A DNA stretch of 64,000 nucleotides from Corallococcus carmarthensis (GCF_003611695.1 NZ_RAWE01000019.1:1-64000), one strand, 5' to 3'; numbered from the stretch's first letter, positions 1 through 8,973 are shown. The notes: a model not told the origin generated them from the sequence alone. A program made the numbers and translations.

Positions 1-1515
1 GTAGAAGCCCCCGTCCCGCCCGTCCCGGTACACCCAGGCGGGCCCCAGCCCCTCGAAGTGCACGCGGTAGTAGTCCCGCTGGTACGGGGTGTCCGTCCAC
101 CACTCACCACCCAGCCGCTCCGGCCCCGCCATCGCCGTCACCCGGTGCCGCCGTCCCGCGAGCCGCGCCGCCAGCAGTTCCCCGGACGGCGCCACCTCCG
201 CCTCCAGCCGGGCCGGCTGGGCCAACAGCCGCGACGGCCGCTCCCGGGCAGCGCCCGCCTCGCGCCAGACGGTGATGGGCGGCGCGGGCTCCAGAGCCTG
301 CGCCGCTGGCGCTTGCGTGGACAGCAGGCCGCGCCGCGTCTCCGGCGGGTGGAAGGCCCGGGGCGTGTGCGCGGACTCCGGCCGGTGCACGGCCTCCAGG
401 GACGCGGCGAATAGCGCCTCTTCCCCCAACGTCGTCGCCAACCGCGACAGCACGCCCTCCAGGGCCGCGTCCCCTTCCGGCGCGTCCCCCAGCGCGAGCT
501 GCTGGCCCAGGTCCTCGTCGTGCGCGTCCACCCGCACGGCGACCTCCGCCACCGGCCGCTCCAGCCGCAGCTCCCCCAGCTGGTGCCGCGCCAGGTCCAG
601 CAGCAGCTTCGCGCGCGCCGTGGGCCGCGCCAGCAGGAGCGGCACCTGGGCTTCGCCAGTGGGATCCAGGCGCAGCACGAAGGTGAGCCGCACCGCCGCC
701 CGTTGCCGCCCGGAGAGCCGCGCGCCCAGCCGGTCCAACAGCGTCTTGAGCGCGAACTGCACGGGTTCGAAGGTGTCCGCGGGCGCGTCCAGCACCACCC
801 GGTCCTCCAGCGCCTCCTCCAGCGCCTCCGGAGTGAAGGGCGTGTCGTCCACACCCCGGCACCGCGCATGGGCCCGGGCCGCGCCCGCGCCTCCGCGCGC
901 CGTCACCGCCCCGGCAGGCAGCGCCGCCACCTCCCCCAACGTGGACAACCCCAGGACGGAGAAGGCCCGCGCCGCGGTGTCCTCCAGCGCGCTCAGTGGC
1001 AGGGGCGCCAGCGCCCGCGCACCCTGCCCCTCCGCGACCACCTCCACCCGCCGGGAGCCATGCCGCGCCAGCACCCGCGAGGTGAACGCCTCCGACGCCA
1101 CCGTCACGTGCGCCCGGTAGCCCTGCTCGCCGCAGACCTCCAGCACGCGCGCGCCCAGCTCCAGCTCGCCGCCCACCAGGTGCGCCGCGCTCGCGTCGAA
1201 CCACAGCCCCTCCGGCGCGTCGCGCTGGAAGCCCGGACACAAACCGAGCAGCGACTCCCCCAGGGCGCTCAGCGCCTGGGCCTCGTCCTTGGGCCGGTAC
1301 GGGAAGTGCCGCAGCGTGGGCTCCAGCGCCGTGGCCGCCGTCAGCGTCATCCCCGGCCGCACGCCGGCCTTCAGCGCGCGCGTGGAGGCGAAGGCCACCC
1401 GGCGCTGTCCGCGCACCTCCTCCACCAGCGCCAACGGCTGTCCCGCGAGCGCGGGCGACTCAATGACCTTGCGCTGCACCGGGAAGCGCGTGACGTGCAG
1501 GTAGCCCTTCCGCAT
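1..1515 (-). CDS. imuB: ImuB-like DNA polymerase Y-family protein (3' end cut by window)
   Basis: This gene encodes the Y-family-like partner of the ImuA/ImuB/DnaE2 mutagenic translesion system; known ImuB proteins are catalytically inactive scaffolds that bring DnaE2 to the clamp. The frame is open without a stop from the ATG at 1515 to base 1, so 505 codons are visible and the C-terminus lies outside. The N-terminus reads MRKGYLHVTRFPVQRKV, followed by a palm-like stretch with RVAFASTRALKAGVRPGMTL, which resembles the Y-family AVxYExRxxGV region. The catalytic acidic residues of active Y-polymerases are not evident. The visible end contains YYRVHFEGLGPAWVYRDG, a typical ImuB C-terminal stretch. 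It follows imuA on the same strand with a 12-bp gap, and imuA's TGA overlaps a GAGGAC ribosome-binding-like stretch, so the two are probably translated from one mRNA. A dnaE2 gene could lie beyond base 1 but is not visible. Confidence 0.82.
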   Translation of the reverse strand, partial: MRKGYLHVTRFPVQRKVIESPALAGQPLALVEEVRGQRRVAFASTRALKAGVRPGMTLTAATALEPTLRHFPYRPKDEAQALSALGESLLGLCPGFQRDAPEGLWFDASAAHLVGGELELGARVLEVCGEQGYRAHVTVASEAFTSRVLARHGSRRVEVVAEGQGARALAPLPLSALEDTAARAFSVLGLSTLGEVAALPAGAVTARGGAGAARAHARCRGVDDTPFTPEALEEALEDRVVLDAPADTFEPVQFALKTLLDRLGARLSGRQRAAVRLTFVLRLDPTGEAQVPLLLARPTARAKLLLDLARHQLGELRLERPVAEVAVRVDAHDEDLGQQLALGDAPEGDAALEGVLSRLATTLGEEALFAASLEAVHRPESAHTPRAFHPPETRRGLLSTQAPAAQALEPAPPITVWREAGAARERPSRLLAQPARLEAEVAPSGELLAARLAGRRHRVTAMAGPERLGGEWWTDTPYQRDYYRVHFEGLGPAWVYRDGRDGGFY

Positions 1516-1527
1516 GGCCCACCGTCC

Positions 1528-2391
1528 TCAGCGGCCGCCCGGCGACGGCCCGGCGAGCGCATCACCCAAGGCAGGCATGGGCGCGTCGCGGCCGGGACGC
1601 TGGCCCAGGATGCCCAGGCCGTTGCGCACGCGGTCTCCCGGGTCGCGGTAGAAGCCCGGCCCCGCGTCCCCCGGCTCCGCCACGTCCGCGTCCAGCATCC
1701 GCGCCCCGGCATCCAGCCCCACCTCCGGGTAGAGCTCCCGCCAGGGACACACGATGCGCGTCCCCACGCCACCGCCCCGGCTGCGCTCCAACTCCACGGA
1801 CCAGCCCTGGACGCCGCGGGCCTCCAGCCGCAGCCGCGCGAGCCCGTCCGCGGGAGCCTCCGGCGACGTCAGGAGCAGCACCAGCGTCCCGCCCCGCGCC
1901 GCCGCGTCCGCGAGCTTGCGCGCCTCCGACAGGGACAGCCGCTCCGGACGCCCCGGGGCGCCCACGCCGAGCGTCAGATCCAACACCACCGCCGTGAAGG
2001 CACCGCTGCGCGCGAGCTGCACGGTGGACCACACCCGCTGCGCGAAGGCCCGGGGCCGCACGACGAGCAGCCGCTCCAGGTCCACGCCCAGCGCCGCCGC
2101 GGCGGGGGGATAGAGCTCCTTCGGACCATCCACCCACGCGCACAGGCGCAGCTCCCGGTGCGCGGACGCCACCGCGCGCAGCGCCAGGCTGGTGCGCCCC
2201 GACGCCGCCTCGCCGCACAGCTCCACGGAGTGCCCCAGCGGAAGGCCGCCCTGGGGCAGCAGCGCGTCCACCGCGTCCACGCCCGTGCGCAGCACCGACA
2301 GCGCGCGACGGGGCGCCGCCTGCAGTTGGCGGATCCGTTCGCGCAGCTCCTCCACCACGCCCAACCCCGACCGCTCCACCGCCGCGCCCAT
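1528..2391 (-). CDS. imuA: ImuA/RecA-like mutasome protein
   Basis: This 287-residue protein is a RecA/SulA-like ImuA, the third member of the ImuA-ImuB-DnaE2 damage-induced mutagenesis system, in which it binds RecA and ImuB. It contains a RecA-fold core: LPQGGLPLGHSVELCGEAAS resembles the Walker-A segment, but the canonical GKT is replaced by SGRTS. A hydrophobic Walker-B-like strand (FTAVVLDLTLGVG) and a later LVLLLTSPEAP strand follow. I chose the ATG at 2391 rather than the one at 2419-2421 because AGGAGG stands about 5 bases upstream of it (GAGGAGGCGACATG read on the minus strand). It is followed at once by imuB. I could not identify a LexA box in the 5' region. The pairing with imuB makes the family call firm; the biochemical role is taken from the family. 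Confidence 0.8.
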   Translation of the reverse strand: MGAAVERSGLGVVEELRERIRQLQAAPRRALSVLRTGVDAVDALLPQGGLPLGHSVELCGEAASGRTSLALRAVASAHRELRLCAWVDGPKELYPPAAAALGVDLERLLVVRPRAFAQRVWSTVQLARSGAFTAVVLDLTLGVGAPGRPERLSLSEARKLADAAARGGTLVLLLTSPEAPADGLARLRLEARGVQGWSVELERSRGGGVGTRIVCPWRELYPEVGLDAGARMLDADVAEPGDAGPGFYRDPGDRVRNGLGILGQRPGRDAPMPALGDALAGPSPGGR

Positions 2392-2635
2392 GTCGCCTCC
2401 TCGCGTGCGCACCGCGCGCATGGGGCCAGTATCCGAAGCCGTCTGACACCCCGGCAGGCGGTATTCCGAGCGGGTGGAACCTGTCGCGTCGGGTGCTCCG
2501 CTCGACGGGAGGGGTCGGATCCGCGCGCTTCACTTTTCTTGGCACCGGACATGACAGGTCACGTGCCGGCCCACGAAAAAGGGCCCCGCGTGCTTCGCGG
2601 GGCCCTTCGGGTGAGGCGCGCGGATCAGCTCCGGG
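2392..2635. other. Intergenic region upstream of imuA
   Basis: These 244 bases hold no supportable gene. They contain the intrinsic terminator of the VWA lipoprotein gene (2576-2605) and must also hold the promoter of imuA, which reads leftward from 2391. I looked for a LexA-type operator and saw no convincing palindrome. Nothing else stands out. Confidence 0.6.
2576..2605 (-). terminator. Intrinsic terminator of the VWA lipoprotein gene
   Basis: Bases 2581-2590 and 2596-2605 form a perfect 10-bp G+C-rich stem (GGGCCCCGCG / CGCGGGGCCC) around a 5-base loop. Read on the minus strand the hairpin is followed by a run of five T (2580-2576). It lies 31 bases after the stop of the lipoprotein gene and before imuA, so it separates the two transcription units. 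Confidence 0.85.
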
Positions 2636-3853
2636 CTACCCGGCGCACAGCACCTTTACTTCGACCTTCGTGTCGCCCACGCGCCGCAGGCACGTGCCCA
2701 GGAAGAAGATGCGCGCGGGGCGGTCGCCGCTGGGGGGCTCGTAGCGGAAGTCGCCGTTGGCCGCCGTGCACGTCTGCACGGATCCGTCCGAGCGCGTGAC
2801 GTTCACCACCGCGAGCCGCGGATCCGGCAGGTTCACCACCGCCACGCTCTGCGCCACCGTGGCCAGCTCCGCGATGTCCAGCAGCGTCTGCTGGTAGCTC
2901 GGCTTGCAGATGGAATCCAGGTTCGCCTTGGTCACGTCGAACGCCTGCGCCATGGCGCTCTGCCGGTAGCCGGGCCCGTAGGACGTCGGGCAGTCGACGT
3001 TGCGCACGTAGGTGGTGCTGCCCACCGTCTCCGTCGTCAGCTCCGCCCGCTTGTCCGTCAGCGCCACCGGCCCGATGGTCGCCCACAGCACCTCGCGCGA
3101 CGCCCCCCGGCCATCCCGCAAGGACTGGAACGCCTGGTAGTACTCCGACACCGGGGTCAGCTGATCCCCCTGGGCGGTGCACGAATCCACGGACGTGTCC
3201 TGCCCCAGCGCCACCGGGGGCGGGCGCTGCTCGGAGCTGCAGTCCTCCTCGTCCGACACCACCACCACCAGCAGGCGGGCGTCGTCCCGCAGGAAGCCTC
3301 CGTTGCCCCCTTCCGCCAGCGGCTGCGTGGCCAGGGGGGAGGCGACCGCCAGCCGCACCGCCTCGAAGGGCGCCTCCTGGCCGCTGCCGGACGTCCCCTG
3401 ATCCACCAGGCGCTGGAACTTGGGCAGCAGCTGCGGATCCGAGCTCTCGATGAAGCGCTCGGCGGTGGGCTGGTTTGACTCGTCCCGCACCGGTTGCAGC
3501 TTCCCCTCTTGATCCGGGAAGGAGCGGAGCACCTCCCCTCCGTCCGGGAAGCGCTGGCGCTGGTACACGGAGGTGGTGATGACCCCCACGCGGAAGTCCT
3601 GGATCACGCCGCTGCCCGCCTTCAGCGCGGTCAGGAAGGCGGGCAGCTCCGTCGCGATGCCCAGCTGCTCCTCCCGCATGGATCCGGAGTTGTCGATGAC
3701 GAAGAGGATGTCCGTCTTCTGGGGGGCCACCACCGGCGGCGTCGCCTGGCAGGCCTCGGGAACGGTGGAGCCTTCGTCGTCCACGGGAGAGTGGCAGCCG
3801 AGCGCCAGGAGCGCGGACAGCGACATCAGGTGGGCGCAGGTGTGGAGCTTCAC
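2636..3853 (-). CDS. von Willebrand factor A-domain lipoprotein
   Basis: This 405-residue protein is probably a surface or periplasmic lipoprotein. The N-terminus has a short signal with the lipobox ALGC, which places the acylated cysteine at residue 20. A VWA domain follows: the strand ILFVIDNSGSM supplies the DxSxS MIDAS motif for a divalent cation, and later segments (DFRVGVITTS, LLVVVVSDEEDC) match VWA strands. Several cysteines in the second half suggest disulfides. I took the GTG at 3853 because GGAGG lies 5 bases upstream of it. It is divergent from lon and ends before a strong terminator, so it is monocistronic. Myxobacteria carry many such VWA lipoproteins of unknown role; the ligand is not predictable. 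Confidence 0.8.
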   Translation of the reverse strand: MKLHTCAHLMSLSALLALGCHSPVDDEGSTVPEACQATPPVVAPQKTDILFVIDNSGSMREEQLGIATELPAFLTALKAGSGVIQDFRVGVITTSVYQRQRFPDGGEVLRSFPDQEGKLQPVRDESNQPTAERFIESSDPQLLPKFQRLVDQGTSGSGQEAPFEAVRLAVASPLATQPLAEGGNGGFLRDDARLLVVVVSDEEDCSSEQRPPPVALGQDTSVDSCTAQGDQLTPVSEYYQAFQSLRDGRGASREVLWATIGPVALTDKRAELTTETVGSTTYVRNVDCPTSYGPGYRQSAMAQAFDVTKANLDSICKPSYQQTLLDIAELATVAQSVAVVNLPDPRLAVVNVTRSDGSVQTCTAANGDFRYEPPSGDRPARIFFLGTCLRRVGDTKVEVKVLCAG

Positions 3854-4123
3854 ATCGGCCTCCAGTGCGGGGGCGCGCGCTCGCGCACCGCATCAAGCGT
3901 GAGAGGGGGCAAGCATGCCCCACCCCTTCGCCGGACGCGAGACTTCTAGGCCGTTACAAGGAGGAGCGTCGTACAGCCGACGAGGCACGGAAATAACGCA
4001 CATCGCGTTTGCCATGTCCGGTTTGGTTGTTACGTTGGTTCATCCGTCGCAGAAAACAACCGGATGGTTCACCGGCCCGGCCGCTTGCTGACCGGGTTCA
4101 AGCAAGGAAGAGGCCGAACTCCC
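3854..4123. promoter_or_regulatory. Divergent promoter region between VWA lipoprotein gene and lon
   Basis: No gene is present in these 270 bases. The right part (about 3985-4065) is noticeably poorer in G+C than its surroundings and should hold the lon promoter. It contains an inverted repeat GGTTGTT (4025-4031) / AACAACC (4055-4061) and, interleaved with it, CATCCG / CGGATG. A ribosome-binding stretch AAGGAAGAGG lies at about 4103-4112. I did not assign -35/-10 boxes because none was convincing. Confidence 0.45.
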
Positions 4124-6583
4124 ATGTCTGACGAGAAGAAGAAGGGCACCGCGGCCAGCGCCATGCCCACCGCGATGGCCCCTCCGGGGCTCATCAACAA
4201 GGAAGACATCCCGCAGGTGCTGCCCATCCTGCCGCTGCGCAACAGTGTCTTCTTCCCCGGTGGTGTGCTGCCCCTGGCCGTCGGCCGCCAGAAGACGATC
4301 GCGCTGATCAAGGACGCCGTCCGCGACGACCAGGTCATCGGTGTCGTGACGCAGCGCCGCGCCGAGGAAGAGGATCCGGGCGCGTCCGACCTGTACACGA
4401 TGGGCACCGTCGCCCGCATCGTGAAGCTGCTGAAGATGGGCGAGGACAACTACTCGCTGGTGGTCCAGGGCCTCGCGCGCTTCCGCGTGATGGAGCTGGT
4501 GCAGGAAGCCCCCTACCTCAAGGCCCGCGTCGACGCGGTGGAGGACAAGACCTCCTCCGAAAACGTCGAGGTGGAGGCCCTGGGCATCAACCTGAAGAAG
4601 CTGGCGCGCGAGGTCATCGAGCTGATGCCCGAGCTGCCGGCCGCCGCCACGGAGCTGGTGGAGAGCATCACGCACCCGGGCCACCTGGCGGACCTCATCG
4701 CCGCCAACGTGGACGTGCCCATCGAGGAGAAGCAGGCCGTGCTGGAGACGGTCGACCTCAAGGCGCGCATGAAGCTCGTCCTGGAGCTGCTCAACCGCAA
4801 GCGCGAGATCCTCAAGCTCTCCAACAAGATCGACTCCGCCGTGAAGGGCGAGATGTCGAAGACCCAGCGCGAGTACTACCTGCGCCAGCAGCTCAAGGCG
4901 ATCAAGGAAGAGCTCGGCGAGATGGGCGAGGAAGAGGAAGAGCTCGACGAGCTCCAGGAGCGCCTGAAGAAGGCCGCCCTGCCTCCTGAGGTGGAGAAGG
5001 TCGCCCAGAAGGAGCTCAACCGCCTGAAGACGATTCCGGCGGCCTCCAGCGAGTACACCGTCGCGCGCACCTACCTGGATTGGATCGCGGACCTGCCGTG
5101 GTCGAAGATCAGCGAGGACAACCTCGACATCGAGAACGCGCGCCAGCAGCTGGACAAGGATCACTTCGGCATCAAGAAGGTGAAGAAGCGCATCCTGGAG
5201 TACCTGGCCGTCCGCAAGCTGAAGAACGACATGCGCGGGCCCATCCTGTGCCTCGTCGGTCCCCCGGGCGTCGGCAAGACGTCGCTGGGCCAGAGCGTGG
5301 CGAAGGCCACCGGCCGCAAGTTCGTGCGCCTCAGCTTGGGCGGCGTGCGTGACGAGGCCGAGATCCGTGGCCACCGCCGCACCTACGTGGGCGCGCTGCC
5401 GGGCCGCTTCATCCAGAGCATGAAGAAGGCCGGGACGAAGAACCCGGTCATGATGCTGGACGAAATCGACAAGCTGGGCGCGGACTTCCGCGGCGACCCG
5501 AGCGCGGCGCTGCTGGAGGTGCTGGACCCGGAGCAGAACAGCACGTTCAGCGACCACTACCTGGACGTGGCGTTCGACCTGTCGAAAGTCATGTTCGTCG
5601 CCACGGCGAACCAGCTGGATCCCATCCCCGGGCCGCTCCGCGACCGCATGGAGATCATCGAGCTGACGGGCTACACGTTCGAGGAGAAGCAGGCCATCGC
5701 CCGCATCCACCTCGTGCCGAAGCAGCTCAAGGAGCACGGCCTCAACGGGGACCACATCGAGGTGCAGGACGACGCGCTGCTCATCCTGACCACGTCGTAC
5801 ACCCGCGAGGCGGGCGTGCGTAACCTGGAGCGCCGCATCGCGGACATCTGCCGCGCGGTGGCGGTGGAAGTGGCCGGTGGCAAGCTGGACAAGCAGACCA
5901 TCAACTCCGAGCGCGTGAAGGAGATCCTCGGGCCCGAGATGTTCTACTCGGAGGTCGCGGAGCGCACGGAGGTTCCCGGTGTGGCGACGGGCCTCGCGTG
6001 GACCGCGGCGGGTGGCGACCTGCTCTTCATCGAAGCGACCAAGATGGCGGGCAAGGGTGGCATGACCCTGACCGGCCAGTTGGGCGACGTGATGAAGGAG
6101 TCCGCCACGGCGGCGCTGAGCTACCTGCGCAGCAAGGCGGAGGCGCTCGGCATCCCGTCCAACTTCCTGGAGAAGACGGACCTGCACCTGCACTTCCCCG
6201 CGGGCTCCATCCCCAAGGATGGTCCTTCGGCCGGCGTCACCATCCTCACCGCGCTCACCAGCCTGCTGACGGGCATCCGGGTGCGGCACGACACGGCGAT
6301 GACGGGCGAGGCCACGCTGCGTGGCCTGGTGCTGCCGGTGGGCGGCATCAAGGAGAAGGTCCTGGCGGCGCACCGCGCGGGCATCAAGCGCGTCATCCTG
6401 CCGGAGCGTTGCCGCAAGGACCTCATCGACGTGCCGGATCAGGCGAAGAACGAGCTGGAGTTCATCTTCGCCACGCACATGGACGAGGTCCTCAAGGCCG
6501 CGCTGGAGACGTCTCCGTTCAAGGAGGGGGCCGCGATTCCGGCCACCACCACGGACACGCCCCCGGCGGAAGTCCGGGCGTAA
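4124..6583 (+). CDS. lon: ATP-dependent Lon protease (LonD/BsgA-like)
   Basis: This gene encodes an 819-residue LonA-type cytosolic AAA+ protease that unfolds and degrades damaged and regulatory proteins. The N-terminal substrate-binding LAN domain starts at LPILPLRNSVFFPG. The Walker A motif GPPGVGKT is at 379-386, Walker B is MMLDEID, and the catalytic dyad is Ser702 (in DGPSAG) with Lys745. The 43-residue spacing equals the S679-K722 spacing of E. coli Lon. I used the ATG at 4124, which follows an AAGGAAGAGG ribosome-binding stretch, and not the in-frame start 60 bases earlier. M. xanthus has two Lon proteins, LonV (vegetative) and LonD/BsgA (needed for fruiting-body development). The N-terminus MSDEKKKGTAASAMPTAM and the C-terminal EVRA match what I remember of LonD; this paralogue assignment is from memory. 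Confidence 0.95.
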   Translation: MSDEKKKGTAASAMPTAMAPPGLINKEDIPQVLPILPLRNSVFFPGGVLPLAVGRQKTIALIKDAVRDDQVIGVVTQRRAEEEDPGASDLYTMGTVARIVKLLKMGEDNYSLVVQGLARFRVMELVQEAPYLKARVDAVEDKTSSENVEVEALGINLKKLAREVIELMPELPAAATELVESITHPGHLADLIAANVDVPIEEKQAVLETVDLKARMKLVLELLNRKREILKLSNKIDSAVKGEMSKTQREYYLRQQLKAIKEELGEMGEEEEELDELQERLKKAALPPEVEKVAQKELNRLKTIPAASSEYTVARTYLDWIADLPWSKISEDNLDIENARQQLDKDHFGIKKVKKRILEYLAVRKLKNDMRGPILCLVGPPGVGKTSLGQSVAKATGRKFVRLSLGGVRDEAEIRGHRRTYVGALPGRFIQSMKKAGTKNPVMMLDEIDKLGADFRGDPSAALLEVLDPEQNSTFSDHYLDVAFDLSKVMFVATANQLDPIPGPLRDRMEIIELTGYTFEEKQAIARIHLVPKQLKEHGLNGDHIEVQDDALLILTTSYTREAGVRNLERRIADICRAVAVEVAGGKLDKQTINSERVKEILGPEMFYSEVAERTEVPGVATGLAWTAAGGDLLFIEATKMAGKGGMTLTGQLGDVMKESATAALSYLRSKAEALGIPSNFLEKTDLHLHFPAGSIPKDGPSAGVTILTALTSLLTGIRVRHDTAMTGEATLRGLVLPVGGIKEKVLAAHRAGIKRVILPERCRKDLIDVPDQAKNELEFIFATHMDEVLKAALETSPFKEGAAIPATTTDTPPAEVRA

Positions 6584-6619
6584 GGCTCGGCTTCAGCTCC
6601 TGATGTGAAGCAGTGACGC

Positions 6620-6656
6620 GGGCAGGTTCCTTCACGGGGACCTGCCCGTTGTCTTT
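6620..6656 (+). terminator. Probable intrinsic terminator of lon
   Basis: Bases 6620-6630 (GGGCAGGTTCC) pair with 6637-6647 (GGGACCTGCCC) in an 11-bp stem with one G-U pair and the loop TTCACG. A modest T-rich stretch (GTTGTCTTT) follows. It lies 36 bases after the lon stop, in the convergent gap before the P450 gene. Confidence 0.65.
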
Positions 6657-6687
6657 GCGGGGGCGGGTCCCCTGCCCTGCTTTTCGT

Positions 6688-7893
6688 TCAGTGCGGGTGC
6701 AGCACGAGCGGCAGCGTGGCGGGCCCGCGCACCACCAGCGTGCGGTGCCACGTCATGGGCTCCGGGCCGGCCTGCAGGTGGCGGAAGGTGTCCAGCAGCG
6801 CCTCCAGGGCCAGCCGTCCCTCCATGCGCGCCAGCTGCGCGCCCAGGCAGAAGTGGACGCCGTGGCCGAAGGGCAGGTTCTGCGGGACGGGGCGGGACAG
6901 GTTGAAGCGGTCGCCATCCGGAAAGTGCGCGTCGTCATGCGCGGCGGAGCCCAGCAGCACCAGCACGGGAGCGCCCTTGGGCAGGCTCACCCCGCCCACC
7001 TCCACCGCCTCCGTGGTGAGGCGCGGCGCGGCCTGGGCGGGCGGCTCGTAGCGCAGCACCTCCTCGATGAAGGCGGGGATGCGCGAGCGGTCCGCGCGCA
7101 GCTGGGCCCAGATCTCCGGATGCTCCCTGAGCACGACGAGCGACGCGCCCAACAGGTGCACCACCGTCTCGATGCCGCCCACCAGCAGCAGGGCCATGAA
7201 GGCGATGAGCTCGTCCTTCGACAGGGCCTCGCCGTCCACGCGGGCTTGTTGAAGCTCGCTGACCAGGTCCGTGCCGGGCGTGCGGGCTCGGGCGTCCAGC
7301 ACCTCGCCGAAGTACTGGCGCAGCTCCGCCACCGCGTCGCGGGCCCTCTGCTTGCGGTCCTCCTCCTCCGGCCGGACGGTGGTGACGCCGCCGGTGATGA
7401 GGTCCGCCCACTGCTTCAGCCGCGTGGTGCGCGAGGGGTCCAGGCCCAGCAGGTCGCTGATGACGGCGGCGGGGATGCGCAGGGCGTACGGGGGCATCAG
7501 GTCCACCGGGACGCCCCGGGGCAGCTCCGCCACCGCCTGCCGGCAGATGTCGCGCACGCGGGGCTCCAGGCGGGCCATGGCCGCCGCGCCGAACGCCTTC
7601 TGCACCAGCACCCGCAGGCGGCCATGCTGGGGCGGGTCCAGGGTGAGCATGGATTCGGAGAAGGGATTGCCGCCCAGCCACGGCGGGTTGGTGGCCACGC
7701 GGAAGCCCTGCGAGGAGAAGCGCTGGGGGTCCTTGAGGACGCGCAGCACGTCTTCATGGCGCGACACGGCCCACATGCCACCGGGCTCCACCTGACACAC
7801 GGGGGCCTCGCGGCGCATGCGGGCGTAGGTGGGATAGGGGTTGGCCTTCACTTCCGGCGACAGGAGGTTGAAGCGCTCGCGCATGCTGGGCAT
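6688..7893 (-). CDS. Bacterial class I cytochrome P450
   Basis: This is a soluble P450 monooxygenase of about 401 residues that would need separate ferredoxin and reductase partners. The heme-ligand loop FGHGVHFCLGAQLAR has its cysteine at about residue 349. The K-helix ExxR is seen in FIEEVLRYEPP, and the I-helix reads LLLVGGIETVVHLLG, with the usual acid-Thr pair as Glu-Thr rather than Asp-Thr. I used the ATG at 7893 (MPSMRERFNLL). A longer TTG-initiated version to 7971 would run into the start of the divergent reductase gene. The substrate is unknown. It is 4 kb downstream of the NRPS, behind three unrelated genes, so a role in tailoring that peptide is possible but unsupported. Confidence 0.88.
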   Translation of the reverse strand: MPSMRERFNLLSPEVKANPYPTYARMRREAPVCQVEPGGMWAVSRHEDVLRVLKDPQRFSSQGFRVATNPPWLGGNPFSESMLTLDPPQHGRLRVLVQKAFGAAAMARLEPRVRDICRQAVAELPRGVPVDLMPPYALRIPAAVISDLLGLDPSRTTRLKQWADLITGGVTTVRPEEEDRKQRARDAVAELRQYFGEVLDARARTPGTDLVSELQQARVDGEALSKDELIAFMALLLVGGIETVVHLLGASLVVLREHPEIWAQLRADRSRIPAFIEEVLRYEPPAQAAPRLTTEAVEVGGVSLPKGAPVLVLLGSAAHDDAHFPDGDRFNLSRPVPQNLPFGHGVHFCLGAQLARMEGRLALEALLDTFRHLQAGPEPMTWHRTLVVRGPATLPLVLHPH

Positions 7894-7970
7894 ACGCAAG
7901 CTGCGAACGAAGCTGGCACCACCAGACGCCCCGGCACCTTGAGGTGCCTGCCACGCGAAGGAGCGGACCA

Positions 7971-8951
7971 ATGAAGTACGCCAACCTGGGTCACACGGGC
8001 CTGCGGGTCTCCCGCATCTGCCTGGGCTGCATGAGCTACGGCACTCCGAAGTGGCGCCCGTGGGTGCTGGATGAAGAAGCCGCGCAGCCCTTCTTCCGCC
8101 GCGCGGTGGAGCTGGGCGTCACCTTCTTCGACACCGCGAACATGTACTCGGACGGGGTCAGCGAGGAGGTGACGGGCCGCGCGCTGCGCAAGTACGCGAA
8201 GCTGGACGAGGTGGTGCTGGCGACGAAGGTCTACTTCCCCACGGGCAGCGGCCAGAACGAGCGCGGCCTGTCGCGCAAGGCCATCACGCAAGCGTGCGAG
8301 GCGAGCCTCAAGCGGCTGGGCGTGGACACCATCGACCTGTACCAGATCCACCGGATGGACCCGAACACGCCCATCGAGGAGACGCTGTCCGCGTTGGATC
8401 AGCTCGTGCGCCAGGGCAAGGTGCGCTACCTGGGCGCGAGCTCCGCGTACGCATGGCAGTTCATGCGCGCGCTGAGCGTGTCCGAGCGCAACGGCTGGGC
8501 GCGCTTCGTGTCCATGCAGAACCACTACAACCTCGTCTATCGCGAGGAGGAGCGGGAGATGCTGCCCCTCTGCGAGGCGGAGGGAGTGGGCGTCATCCCC
8601 TGGTCGCCGCTGGCGCGGGGACTGCTCGCGGGCTCGCGCAAGTCGCTGGACGACAAGGAGTCCACGACGCGCGCGGGCTCCGACACGCTGTCGCCGGTGC
8701 TCTACAACCAGCCCGGGGACTGGGACGTGGTGGAGGCGGTGAAGCAGGTGGCGGAAGCGCGCAAGGCCCCGCCCGCGCAGGTGTCCCTGGCGTGGCTGCT
8801 GTCCAAGCCCGTGGTCACCGCGCCCATCATCGGCGCGACGAAGCCCGAGCACCTGGAGGACGCGGTGAAGGCCGTGAACCTCAAGCTCACGCCGGAAGAG
8901 GTGAAGGCGCTGGAGGCCCCCTACAAGCCGCACGCGGTGCGCGGCCTGTAG
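7971..8951 (+). CDS. Aldo/keto reductase
   Basis: This 326-residue NADPH-dependent oxidoreductase has the (beta/alpha)8 AKR fold. The catalytic tetrad is visible: Asp54 and Tyr59 in FFDTANMYSDG, Lys86 in LATKV, and His127 in YQIHRMD. The C-terminal cofactor-binding segment is PIIGATKPEHLEDA. It resembles the YakC/Tas-like group of AKRs with a KYANLGHTGLRVSRICLG N-terminus. The ATG at 7971 follows AAGGAG (about 7959-7964) and fits the family start. It is divergent from the P450 gene, with 77 bases between the start codons. Redox tailoring or aldehyde detoxification are both possible; the substrate cannot be read from the sequence. Confidence 0.9.
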   Translation: MKYANLGHTGLRVSRICLGCMSYGTPKWRPWVLDEEAAQPFFRRAVELGVTFFDTANMYSDGVSEEVTGRALRKYAKLDEVVLATKVYFPTGSGQNERGLSRKAITQACEASLKRLGVDTIDLYQIHRMDPNTPIEETLSALDQLVRQGKVRYLGASSAYAWQFMRALSVSERNGWARFVSMQNHYNLVYREEEREMLPLCEAEGVGVIPWSPLARGLLAGSRKSLDDKESTTRAGSDTLSPVLYNQPGDWDVVEAVKQVAEARKAPPAQVSLAWLLSKPVVTAPIIGATKPEHLEDAVKAVNLKLTPEEVKALEAPYKPHAVRGL

Positions 8952-8973
8952 GCCCTGAAGCGGTGGACGCGCC

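Noticed and set aside
104-1240. 378-codon minus-strand frame inside imuB
   Set aside because: Gly/Ala/Arg-rich shadow text. The correct minus frame, open from 1515 to base 1, translates as ImuB.
2392-2575. LexA/SOS box upstream of imuA
   Set aside because: Expected for this family, but no palindrome of the right kind could be seen.
4040-6478. 812-codon open frame antisense to lon
   Set aside because: Shadow frame; the plus strand encodes an intact Lon with all catalytic residues.
7891-7971. N-terminal extension of the P450 to a TTG at 7971
   Set aside because: It would overlap the ATG of the divergent aldo-keto reductase gene and adds sequence unlike a P450 N-terminus; ATG 7893 is sufficient.
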